This document shows positions 24,255 to 36,529 of a DNA stretch of 64,000 nt, in pieces. The DNA is from Trissonchulus latispiculum (lineage: Eukaryota > Nematoda > Enoplea > Enoplida > Ironidae), in contig JASAND010030871.1 in assembly GCA_030248195.1 (NCBI GenBank), forward strand, positions 35,467-99,466. Reading direction: 5' to 3'. The translations under genes and the position numbers were made by a program. The notes beneath the pieces are model-generated. The model worked only from the letters and a program-made list of their open reading frames with translations, searched no databases and was not told where the DNA came from. The stretch's first letter is position 1, and each line of letters begins with the position of its first letter.

Positions 24255-27200
24255 CATACTAAAGCAACTTTTTTGGCACAAAATTCAATTTGATAATTGC
24301 TTCAGTTAAACACAATCATAATCCGAATCTTCGTGACTTTTGATTTCTCTGTTTTGGTATAGTCTCACAAAAGCTTCACTTACAAATCCCCAAATTTACA
24401 AAGCTGCTTTGGTCAACAGCACTACATATTAGGCGTCTCAAAATTTTTCGTTTGAATAGGTTATCGTCATCAGAAGCGAAAAATGAGGTTCCTATGTTAG
24501 CAATTAGAAACATTGAATGATAGTATTTAATTTCCGTGAATTGTGCAACGGCTCTTATGTGGATGTGGTTGAGTACATTATGATTAAAGCTTGAGTGTCG
24601 AAGTTCTAACTTAAAACGTAAACTGCTGCTACTGGAAACTACTCCATTCCATTAAAGTAGCATAGAAACAGCACAGTCCAAAATGACTTTCATTAAAATT
24701 TGGTCGCACAGGTTGAAGTTTCATTACGCTGTGACGTCAGATACTTTGTCGTTCAATGCAATAACGAATGTGCATAGGATACATAGGAGTGATTATAAGG
24801 TACTTCGACCATATCAAACGTCTTTCTTTGGCTGAATTTTGGATGTCAGTCAAATAGCACAGAGAGGACTGGAGCTTGACAACAGTCAGATTTGGAATCA
24901 TGTGTCAAGTTAATTTTCTTGTGCGGTCAACGGGGCAAGATCAACAACTGCCAACAGCAACTGCTGAACAATCATACTAATATTCCTAATGGAATAGTCT
25001 TCTGAAGAAGCCTCCATTGTATATTTATTTTGCTATGCAACCAATTTTAAGAGCGATCATAACAGCTGCTTAGTAAATTTGCCTCAGGAAAATTGTTACA
25101 ATAAATTTAGTTACAATGCCTCCTTTAATATTCCACAGGTTCAGTACTTATTGAACCTTTCCTAACATTTTGTTATGTAGAAACAGAAAGATGTTATCAA
25201 TAAATTTCTAACTCTCAAGGCCAGTTAACCATATAAAATGAATGGTACTTAATGATAACGCTACTGAATTAACTACATAATTAATTAATTATTAATTAAT
25301 TATTACGACTTGTCACCACAGGCGAAATTTGAAAAAAGGCGGGCTGCAAAACTAGATATTAGTTTATGTTGGCACGTTCATGCTGAAGTTTGTTGCACTA
25401 AACTGAATTCACTCTATTCTTAAATAGTCTTTTTATTTTATTCTTTGCTTGTATATTTCAATTTCATTACTCTTTTATTGTGTAAACTACATCCTAGGCA
25501 CCAATCGCTAGTACGAAGCCAAACAATACTGCTCTTAACGACTAAGAACTTGAAAGAAGAAACTTATTGAGCGAGGAGGTACTGAAAATTGCCATGCGCA
25601 CGCAAGCAGAATCACAGTCCACTGAGGATCTTCATTTCTCTAGAGTTAACAAATACAAAGTAGCGGAGTTGTATGAGTGTGATCAACATCCATCCAGAGT
25701 TTGCTCCATGTCCAAATTTTCGGACCCTTACCCGGGTTGTCATACCCGCACAATTTCTAGCCCCGAATCCGGGGAGCAGTCCAATATTTGAGCAGTGGAT
25801 ATGTCATGTTCAGTTTCTAATTTTGTATAATTTCAAATTATAACAGTACAATTGTACTGCACGGTAAGCCTTCGCTGCTCTCCTGTCGGAGTGTGCAGCG
25901 AGGCTGCTGACAACCAGCAGGACTGACTGCACTGATCTAGTATTTCTCCTTCTTGTATAGTTTCCACCAACATAAATATGCAAATTAGGTTGAACAGCAT
26001 TTAAACTACTGAAAATTTAGAATAAATGTCAGTCTTTCAAGACATGACATTCCAGAAGACGAAAGTCTTCTGGCTTTTTGAGCCCTATTACAAGTCAGTT
26101 GTATTTTACAGGCATTCTTGTGCAATTTCAAATTGTACAAGAGATGTTTGTACATTTTGCGAAATGTTTGTAACTTAATTGAAGTCCGCTAATATCTGCC
26201 ACGTAATTGTTTGTCAAACGTGTTTATTACGTTTATTGTAGTGATGTGGATCGGGTCGGATGAAATATATAATTAAAACATAAAAATATTGATATTCTGG
26301 ATCAAAAGTGTTAATTTTTCGAAAAATCAACTTCCAAATTTGAAAAAACTGTTACTACGTTAATGCTAGGCCTAAAATGAAAATGAAAACTTTTGTATCT
26401 AACTAAGTGAGCAGTAACATGTCAAACTATGGAAGGTTAGGTTTTCTTCAGGGTGTCCATTTAGAACGTCCAAATTGATTGTATTGCGGTGTAGTGCTCG
26501 GACCGGTTCCGATTTTTGAAACCGGTTCCGGTTCCAGAGCACCGGTCCATGTTCCGGTTTCGGTTCAGGTTCTAGCTTTCGGTAACGGTTCCAAATGAGA
26601 TTTTTATGAAACGCTTATGATTCAAAATTTTTGATTTTTTATATAAGCTGGATCGAAATATTATGTCCCAGCTTTGTTACAAAGCTTAGGCTATTAATTT
26701 TCGTGTAAAAAATATAAATTTAAATTTCACACCTATTTTTAACAGTGTAAAAAAAGTGTTAAAAAGTGTAACAAATGTGTAAAAAAGTTTCAATTCTCAA
26801 CTCATTTCCTGTGTACTATGGTAATAACTCTCGGATAATTCAGTCGCCAGGAAGTAATCAGCGGATTAAAATGGCCGGATTAAAAGAGTTAATTTTAATC
26901 TGTGTAATCAGTTTAATCCACCATTAAAGAAACAGCAATTAAAATCATTCTGATTTTTAATACGTTTAATCCGACCATTTTAATTTTTAAACAAATATAC
27001 TGTAAGCTTGTTACAAACTACACTACCCTAAGAAACGCACTCACTCAAGACTGCGGGCAGTTGACTGGCTGCGGCATTGAATGAACCATTTCTGTGATCA
27101 CATTGACTGCAAGTTTGTCTTGTTCGTATGCCTCCCTTTTCACTAAATTTTACTTTCTCTGACGACAATATAAGTGCCAAAAGGTAATTCAATCACAAAT

Positions 27201-27589
27201 TGAGCTTTATTTTTCTTGATATGAACAAATGTATCTTCAGATTATTTCTCCTATCGATACATAAGATGAGACTTGTATAATTGAGCTTGAATTCATGATA
27301 AAGATTTATAATCTGCATTCGCAAAGTAAATATATTAAACAAATCATAAATATAAATAACATCAAAACAAACTTTAAGGTGATCAGTCTGATTTCTGATT
27401 TCTAAACTGATTTCTTTAAAAATGCCAACCTTTCTGGATTAAACTAACTCAACCGTCAGAAATAACTCAGTGGCTTTAAAAACTTGGTGCCCTCATTCCA
27501 GTCAAAATACCAATTTTGTGACTCGACTGTCTACTGAGACAAAACTGCGAAAATCTATATTTTTGCTTCTGTAAATATCTTTCTTTGAT

Positions 27590-27710
27590 TTTTCTACAGC
27601 TAGATACGTATTTTGGCGTTACAAAACTGTAATTTTTGCTAAAATTTGTTCATAACGAAGAGCGATTTCATAATAACTGAGAAGGGTTCCCAGCTGTTGG
27701 TAGAGGTATT
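27590..27710. mobile_element. Internally deleted fragment of the 34882-35865 element family
   Basis: Reads 'attttggcgtta..aaac' joined to 'ataacgaagagcgatttcataataa' and 'gggttcccagct'. These words occur in the same order, on the opposite strand, in 34882-35865, but separated there by about 330 bp. It is therefore a relative lacking the internal module. Confidence 0.55.
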
Positions 27711-28956
27711 AAACGGCGTAACTGATGTCTCTCTTCTTTCGTTTTGCTTTGCTTCCAGAATGCGAAAATCAGAAAAAGTGCACTCATTCTTAATATTCAG
27801 TAAAAACTCTAGAAACCAAAGCTTGTTTCCAGGTATGCATTGGAAGAAGAAAAAACTAACCCCAACATCCGTCCAACGGTAGCTCATATCAGGGGAGTAT
27901 GCAGGATTTTGAAAAGGACGTGGTCTTAACACAAATTAACAGAAAAGGAGAGGGTTTTGATAAAAATTTAGTTTTTGTAATAGAGTATTGACAACATAAC
28001 TCAAAAGCAGGGGATTCAATTCCCAAAATCCCACCCCTGGATTTGCCCATGGCTCATATCAGCGATTTTTTGTATGAAACAGCTAAAATCGGACTTTCTG
28101 ACATTACGTCACGTCAGCAGTTATTTTTGCAAACTTCTTTACAATCGAACATCAAAATTTGCAGCATCAACTGGCTATGTTTCATCAAATTTGGCAGTTC
28201 CGATGTTAAAATACAAAAATTTGTATAGCTTGCGAAATTCGATGAAATAAATTACAACAAATGTAGTTTCAGTGCTGTTACAGCATATCAAACAAACAAC
28301 ATAATAGCACTTTCAGCAACAAACAAGCAAGCAAAACGCAGCAACATTTCGGAACCATCTGTACAAAAGTAACAAAACGATAAAATCCAAAGAAAATAAA
28401 ATTCAATCGCATAATTTCATTATGAATAATTAATAACCAAACGAAATAGCCATACGAAACTCTGTTTCTAATTTGTTGTTTGCTGACAAGTTTATTCGCT
28501 GCTTATTGTTTGCCTGTATCTTGTTCGAAAGCACTGTTATGTTGTTAGTTTTATATGCTGTAAATACATATAGTAAAACCACTTTCCTACTTTATTTCGT
28601 TAACTTAACTTCCAAAAACACGAAAATTTTCCTCATTATTGTTACAACAGATATGCGTCCACGGAATGAGACACCTTTTGCGAAAGATAACTCTGGCCAG
28701 TTTAAACTCTAACGGAAAGTCTAGAGTGCGTCTACGGAAGATGCATTGAGTGCACTGTAGTCTCAGTGCAATTGTGTGTATATGGAATTATCACCTTACT
28801 ACGTTATCTTGGCACTGTGCTCCATTCAACGAAACTAACAATACTGATCGACATGTCCTAATTAACTGCTGGTTTCTGTTAACCAATAATTTTATTTATC
28901 TTTAGGTTTGACGGATGCTGCTAGAATTACAATTAGGGATAACGCACTTTTAACAT

Positions 28957-29613
28957 GGCTTTTGTATACTGTGTGGGGACCACGATAAGAATTTAACCTT
29001 TTCACGCCCCATTGCACTCCACGAGACTGCATGGGAGGCCTTGGCATAAAAGGTCATGCCTGGGTCAGACAGACTTATTTAAATTATTTCTCCACAGAAT
29101 ACCAAATGCTACTGCACTGTAACCAATGCAGTGTCATTAGTTAGCACCTAAGAAAAGCCTACACTTCAGTGCTGCTACAATTTGTTATAATGTAGTAGGA
29201 ATTTCGGTAAAAGGTTTCCAAGAATAATCACAATAAAATTTGAAGTGATATACGTGATTTCTTTAATTCAACATAACGGCAATTAAAGTCCTAGTCGTTA
29301 AAGTCCTTAAAGTATTATTAGTAGTTTGCTCAGTATTGTTATAAATTAAAGATAGTTTTCCGAACGGTACATAGATAAATGGAGCAGCAGTGAAAGGTAG
29401 GAATTTCTTAGTTGCTAACTATTGACATTGCACAAGTTACAGTAGCATTTGGTATTTGGAGGGGACATAATTTAAGTAAGTCTGTGTGACCCAGGAATGA
29501 CCTTTTGTGCAAAGGCATCACAATCAACTCAAATTGGACTCGTCTTAATAGAATGCAATGGGCCGTGAAAAGGTCAAATTTTTGTCGTAGTCTCCACACA
29601 GTACATAAAAACC
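28957..29613. mobile_element. 657-bp foldback MITE with 8-bp target duplication (hAT-like)
   Basis: Exact 8-bp direct repeats TTTAACAT flank it (28949-28956 and 29614-29621). Ends are GGCTTTTGTATACTGTGTGG and, on the reverse strand, GGTTTTTATGTACTGTGTGG. The inverted arms extend about 180-200 bp with moderate divergence. The 8-bp duplication points to hAT-type transposase. It ends 70 bp past the stop codon of channel B, so it lies in or beside that gene's 3' UTR. Confidence 0.75.
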
Positions 29614-29683
29614 TTTAACATTACACAATAAGAGTACTGCCAGTGCCAGTTCGTTTGGAACGTCTGTAAGGAATTGCTCTGAT

Positions 29684-32600
29684 TTAAAAAATACTTTCAA
29701 TGCACAATACAACCAACTGCGCGAAGCTGATCATAGATGTCCCAATCTGTAACATAAAAAACAAAACTACTGGCGTGATTGTATAGGCGGTAGTTCTGGG
29801 AAGTGTTTACTTTTTTCGTCTTCACCAATTCTGCATAGAATTCTTTGAATCAAGGTCAGAAAAACGAATAAATCCTTAATTTAGCAGAAAAGGAAATTTG
29901 TTGAGATAGCTTGGATTCATGAATGCCCAAATGTTTAAACTTATTTATCAATTGCAACTGGCATTGCTCCTGTTCTGAAATCTTTCTGTACATACATTTA
30001 ATAATACAGGGATATGGATTTCCTTGAAAGGCGTTTGTAAACAGAAGCAAGCGATTCGACACGTACCCAAACTCCAAGCGTTCCACCAAATGCGGCGACT
30101 GCACATTGAAAATCGCACTTCAGCATTTCCTTTGATATTTCTGTCGTCATCTCGTTGTAAGCGAAATGAACTATAATTGTGTTGGACTGATTTCTGTAAC
30201 CTCTGTATCTTGTTTCACCGTTAGAAAGCCTAAAGCATTTAGCCAATTTTAATTAGCTTTTAAATAAATTTTAAAGGACAACATCCAACGTTGATTATCA
30301 AATTAGTAATAGCAATAGTTCGTAATGAGGAAGAGTGGGAAGCTTGGCTCTTCCTAATGGGAGCGGGCTGCGAGATGCTCAACACATTAAGGGGGTCCCA
30401 CTTACCACTGTATATCTTGTGTTTATAATGTGTTTGTACTAAAACGCATCTGATGGCCAATCGATAACCGCCTACATTATGTCACATTCATGTGTATAGG
30501 GGGACCTCCCGCGAGATCTTGGAGGGCGGCCCTGCTAGCGTTGTTAAGCGTATGTTAATATGCGAGCAAACTGAAATGCATTTGATTTGCTACTTAGCTA
30601 CCATAATCTTTGTAAAGTGCATTTCAGTCTGCTCACGTGTAAACACACGTTTAACAATACTCAGCGGGACAACCCCCGATATATCGGGGGTCCCCATATA
30701 CACGTAAATTTGACATAAGGTAGGCGAGTAGCCAATGAGATGCGTTTTAGTTCAAACGCACACAAATACATGATAAACAAGGGTAAGCAGGACCCCGCCT
30801 GAGACTTCTGCGCAGAGCATCTCGCAGCCCGTTTCTATTAAGAAGAGCAAAGCTTCCCACACTTCCTCATTATATACTCTATGGTAATAAAGGACCTCCA
30901 GCCAGTTCAGTAGAAGACAACACAATAAAAAAATTTCTGTCGATGAAGTTTTTGTTTATTTAAGCTTGTATCCGATGTTCTAAGCAAACGTCAAGGCTTT
31001 GTAGTTAGGTCACTTCATGTGAAGGCAGGGAAATTTGAGTGGAGGGTAAGGTGAATCAACGACCCAGGCCGTCAAAGTGTCGCCAAACCCTGAAACAAAT
31101 CCGGATTCGGGGGGACTGAGCGACCCCTCTGTTGGTGAAGCTCCAGGTTTCCGACTGTGAAATCTCTCTTTAAGCACATCTGTGATCAAATCGCAAAATG
31201 AAAATAGCTAGCCACAATCAAGTTTTGAAACACTTCGAGTATTTCAATGATTATTGTCAATCGAAACAAACAAACATTTACAATCAAATATGAGATTAAT
31301 GTCGAACGAGTTCATTGGCCTGAAACTTACGTTGAGTAAGAAATGGTTTTTTCGTAACTAGTTTCAATACAAGATGGCAGGCATTTGTGGTGGCAACCTT
31401 CAGATATTGTAGATTTTCCAGTGTTCAGCTCCCATTCAATAAAAGGTCTGGATATGCAATTGCCATGTTGAACGAAGGTGCACGGCTTCAAATTTTCCCT
31501 GGAAACATTGGTCACCAGTATTGATTGACAAGTTGCACATTCACTATAGGATTGAACAGCTATTTTCCTAACTTTAGTAAGAATGCATTCAAAGATGCAT
31601 TCTTGCTTGGTTCTGTTGCTGTTGTCACATGGGTCGTGTCTTGTACTTAGTCTGTAGGTCGTCTTATATACTAAAGATACTGTGGCCATTGATCTGGGAA
31701 GGATATGGATGAACTCTCCCGTAATTGAACCGGCAGGATCAAACATGCCAATCATAAGCCCGTCGTTGTGGCCAATCAACTCGTGCTTGTAGGTGGAAAA
31801 TTCGGCAGGATTATTGAACACGTAGACTGAGCCTAAACTAACAAATGTGTAAGTAACATTCTTAGGATATATCGCATATAATGTTAAATAAACCTGAACA
31901 TTTCAAAACATACTTAATAATTTCTGCCGGTTTGTTGCTTCAATTTCCGTTCTTTAGTAATTTGCGGCAAAACCTTGTAAAAACTAACGGTTGGTATTTA
32001 AAGGTGTTGCTGTAGATATTATTAATCTTTATCCTCTTGATCATTTTAATCTTTGGAGTAAGTGTCTGTTCCAGCTCAGGCTACTGCTTCAATCCAACTA
32101 ATCCACAGTAATAAGTAATGAACGGTTTCACTTAACAACAAGAGTAAGCTGCAAAATGCAAAATGCCTAGTTGAAGGTAGGTTGGTAGGGATTTCAGTAT
32201 TGCTTATATCGTCTGCATTCATTTTCGAAGATCAAGATATCACAAAAGGCAGGGGTCCGTTTTTGACTATTCTGGAAAGTCACTAATTTATTTTTTTAAG
32301 TTGTGGCTGAGCTGTCAAAACATAATGAGGACTTTTTGTCAATTACCTAAACACTGCCAAGAATTTTCTATCGCATGTACTGAAATTCAAGAAAATAATT
32401 AATTCTATTGAGCATTTAATCAGCTCGAATTCGTTGTAAAGCCCAATTAACGAAAGTAGAGCGAAGCATTGAAAGTCTCACAGCAAATAAAGTTACCAGC
32501 TAACGGCCCAACAAAGTTCTGCTCCCTTCCCAGTATCACGGTTGCTGCACCGCCAGGAGTTATAAACAACTTGCTCCCTTTGCAACATTGGTCAAGGCTG

Positions 32601-34065
32601 AGAAGTGTGCCGTCAATGGAACAGTCACGAAGTAAGTCATGACAAACATCACTTATGTTCATGTAGAAATCAAAAGTAGTTTGTTCTCTTCTGGCAAGGT
32701 GATCATCAATGATTGGAGCAACCCTTAAGCCCTCAGTCAGATACTGTATAATCAAGTTTTGCATGTCCAAATATCCAAAAGCGTAGGGTCCAAACATAGT
32801 TCCCCCTAACATATAGTCAACTGCTGCAATGTCACTTGTCGTGAGATTTTCGACAGTTTTGAGATAGTCGATCAGCTTTTTCTGAGAATATCTAAAAATG
32901 TACTACCATAATGTCGCCCTACATACCTAAAATACGTTTACATGCAAAAACTTAATATTGTCAAGAGTGCATAATAGAATAAGAGTTTGAAACTCTTACG
33001 CTACTATGTGTTAAACATGCTTGACATGCTCGGGTCGTTAACTCGGGACCCCCTCCGAGAGTTTCGGGAGGGTCCCACTTAGCACTAATACGTGCTTTCA
33101 TATAAACGCGTGTCTGCTCGCTGATTTGCTAATTAGCTTAGGCTTATAGTAGGCATTTTATTAGTAATTTTTATTAATCAATTATAAACTTAATTAGGTT
33201 AACGTAATTAAAAACTAATTCGACAACTTTGTTGCATTTTTCTGGTCTTTCTAATGGTATAAAAATTGTTGCACAAAACAAAATTCCGTAGGGATGTAGT
33301 GTGCAACAATTTTTATATCATTAGAAGGAGCAGAAAAAATGCAACAAAGCTGTCGAAATAGTTTTTTTAATTACGTTAATCTAATTAAATTTATAATTGA
33401 TTAATAAAAATTACTAATAAAATGCCTACTGTAAGCCTAAGCTAATTAGCAAATCAACGAGCAGACACGCGTTTATATGAAAGCACGTAATTAGTGCTAA
33501 GTGGGACCCTCCCGAAACTATCGGCGGGGGACCCGAGTTAACGATCCGAGCATGTCAAGCATGTTTAACACATAGTAACGTAAGGGTTTCATACTCTTAT
33601 TCTATTATGTACTCTTAATATTGTATGTTTCACTGAGTGACCTACAACCTTTCTTCAATTGCAAAACCAATATATCTTATCACTATCTAGACAACGGAAT
33701 TCACCATTCTAAAAATATTTAGTACGCTTCAAACTTTACAAACGCTACAAACCCCATGCTCAATTCTTTAGTCACTACCTTCTGAAATGGCCCAGAGCTA
33801 GCTCAGGCAACATTAGCGATTGAACTTGTTCAAGCCTTCTGTTAGCAATTTTGTCTTCTCTCCAATACATGAAGATGACTTCAATAGAGGAATAGACTCC
33901 CATAAAGGTACAGAATGCAAAAAGCATCAGTGAGATCCATCTCAAATAACCTGACTTCGAAATTGTTTCTTTTAGTCCGTGAATGGTGCTTCGATTACCG
34001 ATTTTCAAAATACATCTCTCAGCATAAGATTCCACGGATTTGAGAAACCAATTATTAAAAATCAT
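29684..34065 (-). CDS. DEG/ENaC sodium channel paralogue B, intact
   Basis: Amiloride-sensitive/degenerin-type cation channel subunit for the plasma membrane; the gating stimulus is unknown. Five exons: 34065-33779, 32891-32497, 31832-31331, 30229-30067, 29746-29684. They sum to 1410 nt, an uninterrupted 469-residue frame. The sequence shows H29-G30 in STIHG, TM1 at about 41-67, a Cys-rich extracellular domain including CHHKCLPSC, FGGTLGVW, then IGTS with the GxS selectivity filter and a short TM2. The protein ends at IESIF with essentially no cytoplasmic tail, unusually short for the family. The ATG is supported by alignment with paralogue A; a TTTCAG acceptor-like site lies 9 nt upstream in both genes. 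Introns 1 and 3 each house a foldback transposon. The two genes are tandem duplicates. Confidence 0.88.
30305..30880. mobile_element. Foldback element in intron 3 of channel B
   Basis: Inverted arms of about 280 bp run from 'aatgaggaagagtgggaagc' on the left to its near-complement at 30840-30880, with a centre near 30590. The ends read CAATAG/CATAG, and a short GTAATA lies at both flanks; the duplication is uncertain. Each arm contains the motif CAGATGCGTTTTAGT followed by CAAAC and ATAAACACAAG-like words. That motif also occurs at 58320 and 60320. Confidence 0.65.
32962..33616. mobile_element. Near-palindromic foldback in intron 1 of channel B
   Basis: Two arms of about 320 bp are almost perfect inverted copies, for example 'aacatgcttgacatgctcgg' matched at 33540-33565, around a centre near 33290. 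An 11-bp direct repeat CTTAATATTGT occurs at 32951 and 33614. An 8-bp target duplication AATATTGT fits termini starting (C)AAGAG, a hAT-like arrangement. The high arm identity suggests a young element or gene conversion. It shares 'gggtcccactta' and nearby words with the foldback in intron 3. Confidence 0.7.
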
Positions 34066-34383
34066 TAAATCCACCTGAAACTGATCCTGGCCATAGCCTT
34101 AAATCTTGATTAGCTGGCACAAACGTAACCTATCGATAACTGTACCATGTTATAAGTGTTGTGCACAGTTGAAATGGCAAGCTTTCCATTCTCTATTATT
34201 CCAATAGATTTTATACATTTATGGCCCTAAAACATTTGATGGCTCGTACTGGAGCTGCTTTAGCTGATTCAATTCGAAACGGTCAAGGTTTGCTCCCATC
34301 AGGCTGTGTGGGCTGGCGTAGTCTTCAAAAAGTCACCACCGTTTGGGAACGAATTTAAACATAAGCTTGGTTCGACTGTGCCT

Positions 34384-34510
34384 GAGTTGCTCGATCGATA
34401 GTGTGTTGGCCTAGAGGCTGTGGGTTGTGGGTTTGATCCCCATCTCTGGCCCGAATTTTTCCCAATTTTTCGGACCGGAGATGCTGTAGTTACACATGTT
34501 TTTATAATTT
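34384..34510 (+). repeat. tRNA-derived SINE, second family, copy 1
   Basis: A tRNA-like head (GTTGCTCGATCGATAGTG, then GGTTTGATCCCC as B box) is followed by 'atttttcggaccggagatg' and 'tgtagttacacat'. The same tail follows the head at 47930-48110. The minus-strand frame through it is only a shadow. Confidence 0.6.
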
Positions 34511-34785
34511 TAGTACGGGTGTTCCTAAAAACATCGCGCATCGCCAGGTGATTGAAATTTTAAGAAATCGGTGTTTTTTCAGGTTTTGTAAGATATTTTT
34601 AAGTGCTCATAGCTTGTGGAAGTTGTTGTTAACATGTCAAATTTTAATTGTAAAGTAACACTTTTGATTGAATAGTCTTTTCACAGTTCAAACGCTTGGT
34701 TATGTGACACGCTGACGCAACTCGGAAAAATTGAAAGAATTGCTGTTCGAGCTTCATCTGTAGACGCTATGAATGCTAGACTCAT

Positions 34786-36529
34786 CGGCTTGATGACCAT
34801 AGCTGGGGCCCCCAGATTAAATCTAAGTCTTAATGACTTTATTGCACACCCTGCTGTGCAGTTTCCATTTTGATGTCTTAAGGTGGTGATTCCTTTTGGA
34901 GACATCAACTTTGAACCTTTATTACTCATTCATTCCTTGGTGTTAAGAAGCCATTTTTATATCGAAATGGAGCTTCACATTTTCTCTTTCTAATGAGTAC
35001 ACTAAACCGAACTTTAGTTCTTGGAACTTATTTTACTGCATTTTCGAAGTAATTTGATCTTCCAGATTTTTTTGCAGACTAAAGTAAACTTTTTCATGAG
35101 GCGTCCGCCACATCATTCGATTCCACTATTAAATAGCTGGGGACCCTTTTTTAATTATTATGAAACCGCTCTTCGTTATAAAGAAATTAGCTAAAATGTA
35201 AGCGCAACCTTGATTTCGCCTACTTTTCCTAACTTTGGCAAGCGATCACTTTAGCTAGAAAGCAGTAATTGGAGCAACTAAAAAAGGGTCCCTGGGTATT
35301 TTTCTACAAAACACGTCCAGTAAGTGGCAACCCGCTAGCTTGCATAGTGAATGCTCCACAATCGCTGGAATAAATTTGGTCAGGTTTTTTGCAAAACCTA
35401 CATTTTTTATGATAGCAGCGTACGGGATAGCAGTTAGAACATTATAATACCACGGATAATCGGCCTCGACGAGACCTTCAAATTGACATCCTTTGTTTAA
35501 TTTCACGGCTTGCGTAGCTCAAGAAATGGCGGAATATTTGATTTCTGCAAAAATGACAAGTTTTTAACGCCAAAATAAGAAAATCAGCTATATATCACTA
35601 TAGCGAAAAGCTAGTAAGGAGCTTCAAAAACCAAAAATGTAGAGCTCGACAAGATCTTTCCAATGAGTATAGTCACAGCTATGCAGCTACTGTCTAAGTA
35701 TAAAAAATCGGCAAAAACGGCCCTGAACGGAGACGTCAAAGTTTTGAAGCGGGATTGCGCGGAGGGTGTAAGAATGCTAAAAGAACTTATTTTGGAAAGT
35801 TTCATCAAATTTCGTCTTGATTTGAACCGTCAACCAATAATATGTGCCCAAAAGGAATCACCACCTTAAATAGAAAGGTCAAATAACAAGGAATGACTAA
35901 CTCTAATACACAGTTGAAAGTACAAATAGAGGGGGCCACAGCAGTAAATGTATGAAAAAACAAATTGCAATGTTGTAATAATATACACAACTGATTTTTC
36001 ATTTAAAATGAAACTCTAAAAGCTTAACGCATTAATTAATGTAAAATCAATTAAAATTATTTCCTTGGATCTATATTCAACGATGTATCAAAATCATTTG
36101 TCACGAGCAGTCAAAAAGATAAATTTGAAAAAACGAAAGCTCGTGAAATTTAAAATTTTGAATTTGACTTGATTCCTTGGAATATGACTTTGGCATACTA
36201 TACAGATAATTCCATAAGAAATTTAGAGTTAAAGAAATATTTCTTAATTAATTTACATTAATTAATGCTTTAAGCTTTTAGAGTTAAGCTTTCATTTTAA
36301 ATGAAAAATCAGTTGTATATATTTTAATTACAGTGCAATTTGTTTTTCATACGTTTACTGCTAGGGGCCCCCTCTATTTGAACTTTCAACTGCGTATTAG
36401 AGTTAATCATTACTTGAGATTTTACCTTTCTATTTAAGACATCAAATTGGAAACTGCACAGCAGGTTGTGCAATAAAGTCATTAAGACTTAGATTTAATC
36501 TGGGGGCCCTAGCAATGGTCATCAAGCCG
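34786..36529. mobile_element. Foldback element interrupted by a TTAA-type insertion
   Basis: The termini are inverted, starting CGGCTTGATGACCAT on each strand. The left arm is 34786-34877 plus 35866 to about 36060; the right arm is about 36235-36529. With the 984-bp insertion removed, the two arms align throughout (for example 'gatgtcttaaatagaaagg' and 'aatagagggggcc'), giving a simple foldback of about 760 bp. No coding capacity. Confidence 0.75.
34882..35865. mobile_element. 984-bp TTAA-specific element (piggyBac-like duplication)
   Basis: TTAA at 34878-34881 and 35866-35869 flank perfect 18-bp inverted ends GGTGGTGATTCCTTTTGG. The mirror arm of the host foldback retains the empty TTAA site at 36434-36437, so insertion and 4-bp duplication are directly visible. 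Related copies start at 20084 and near 27590. The 83-codon minus-strand frame inside (35255-35506) shares AAIIKNV-x-FAK with the 20-kb copy. This is too little to call a transposase, so the element is probably non-autonomous. Confidence 0.8.

Larger units (their letters stand above)
23957..28956. other. Region between channel genes: microsatellite and repeat fragments
   Basis: No gene recognised. Contents: a long (TTA)n tract at 24171-24254; a degenerate CCGGTTCCGG-word minisatellite at 26490-26590; a TTTAATCCG foldback fragment at 26860-26990; and a third fragment of the TTAA element family at 27590-27710. A 74-codon frame near 25567 lacks an ATG and any recognisable motif. Confidence 0.6.

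Noticed and set aside
25567..25791. 74-codon plus-strand frame
   Set aside because: No ATG start, no recognisable domain, and no fitting splice partners.
34299..34541. 80-codon minus-strand frame with RWGSNPQPTASRPT
   Set aside because: Typical spurious translation of a tRNA-derived SINE.
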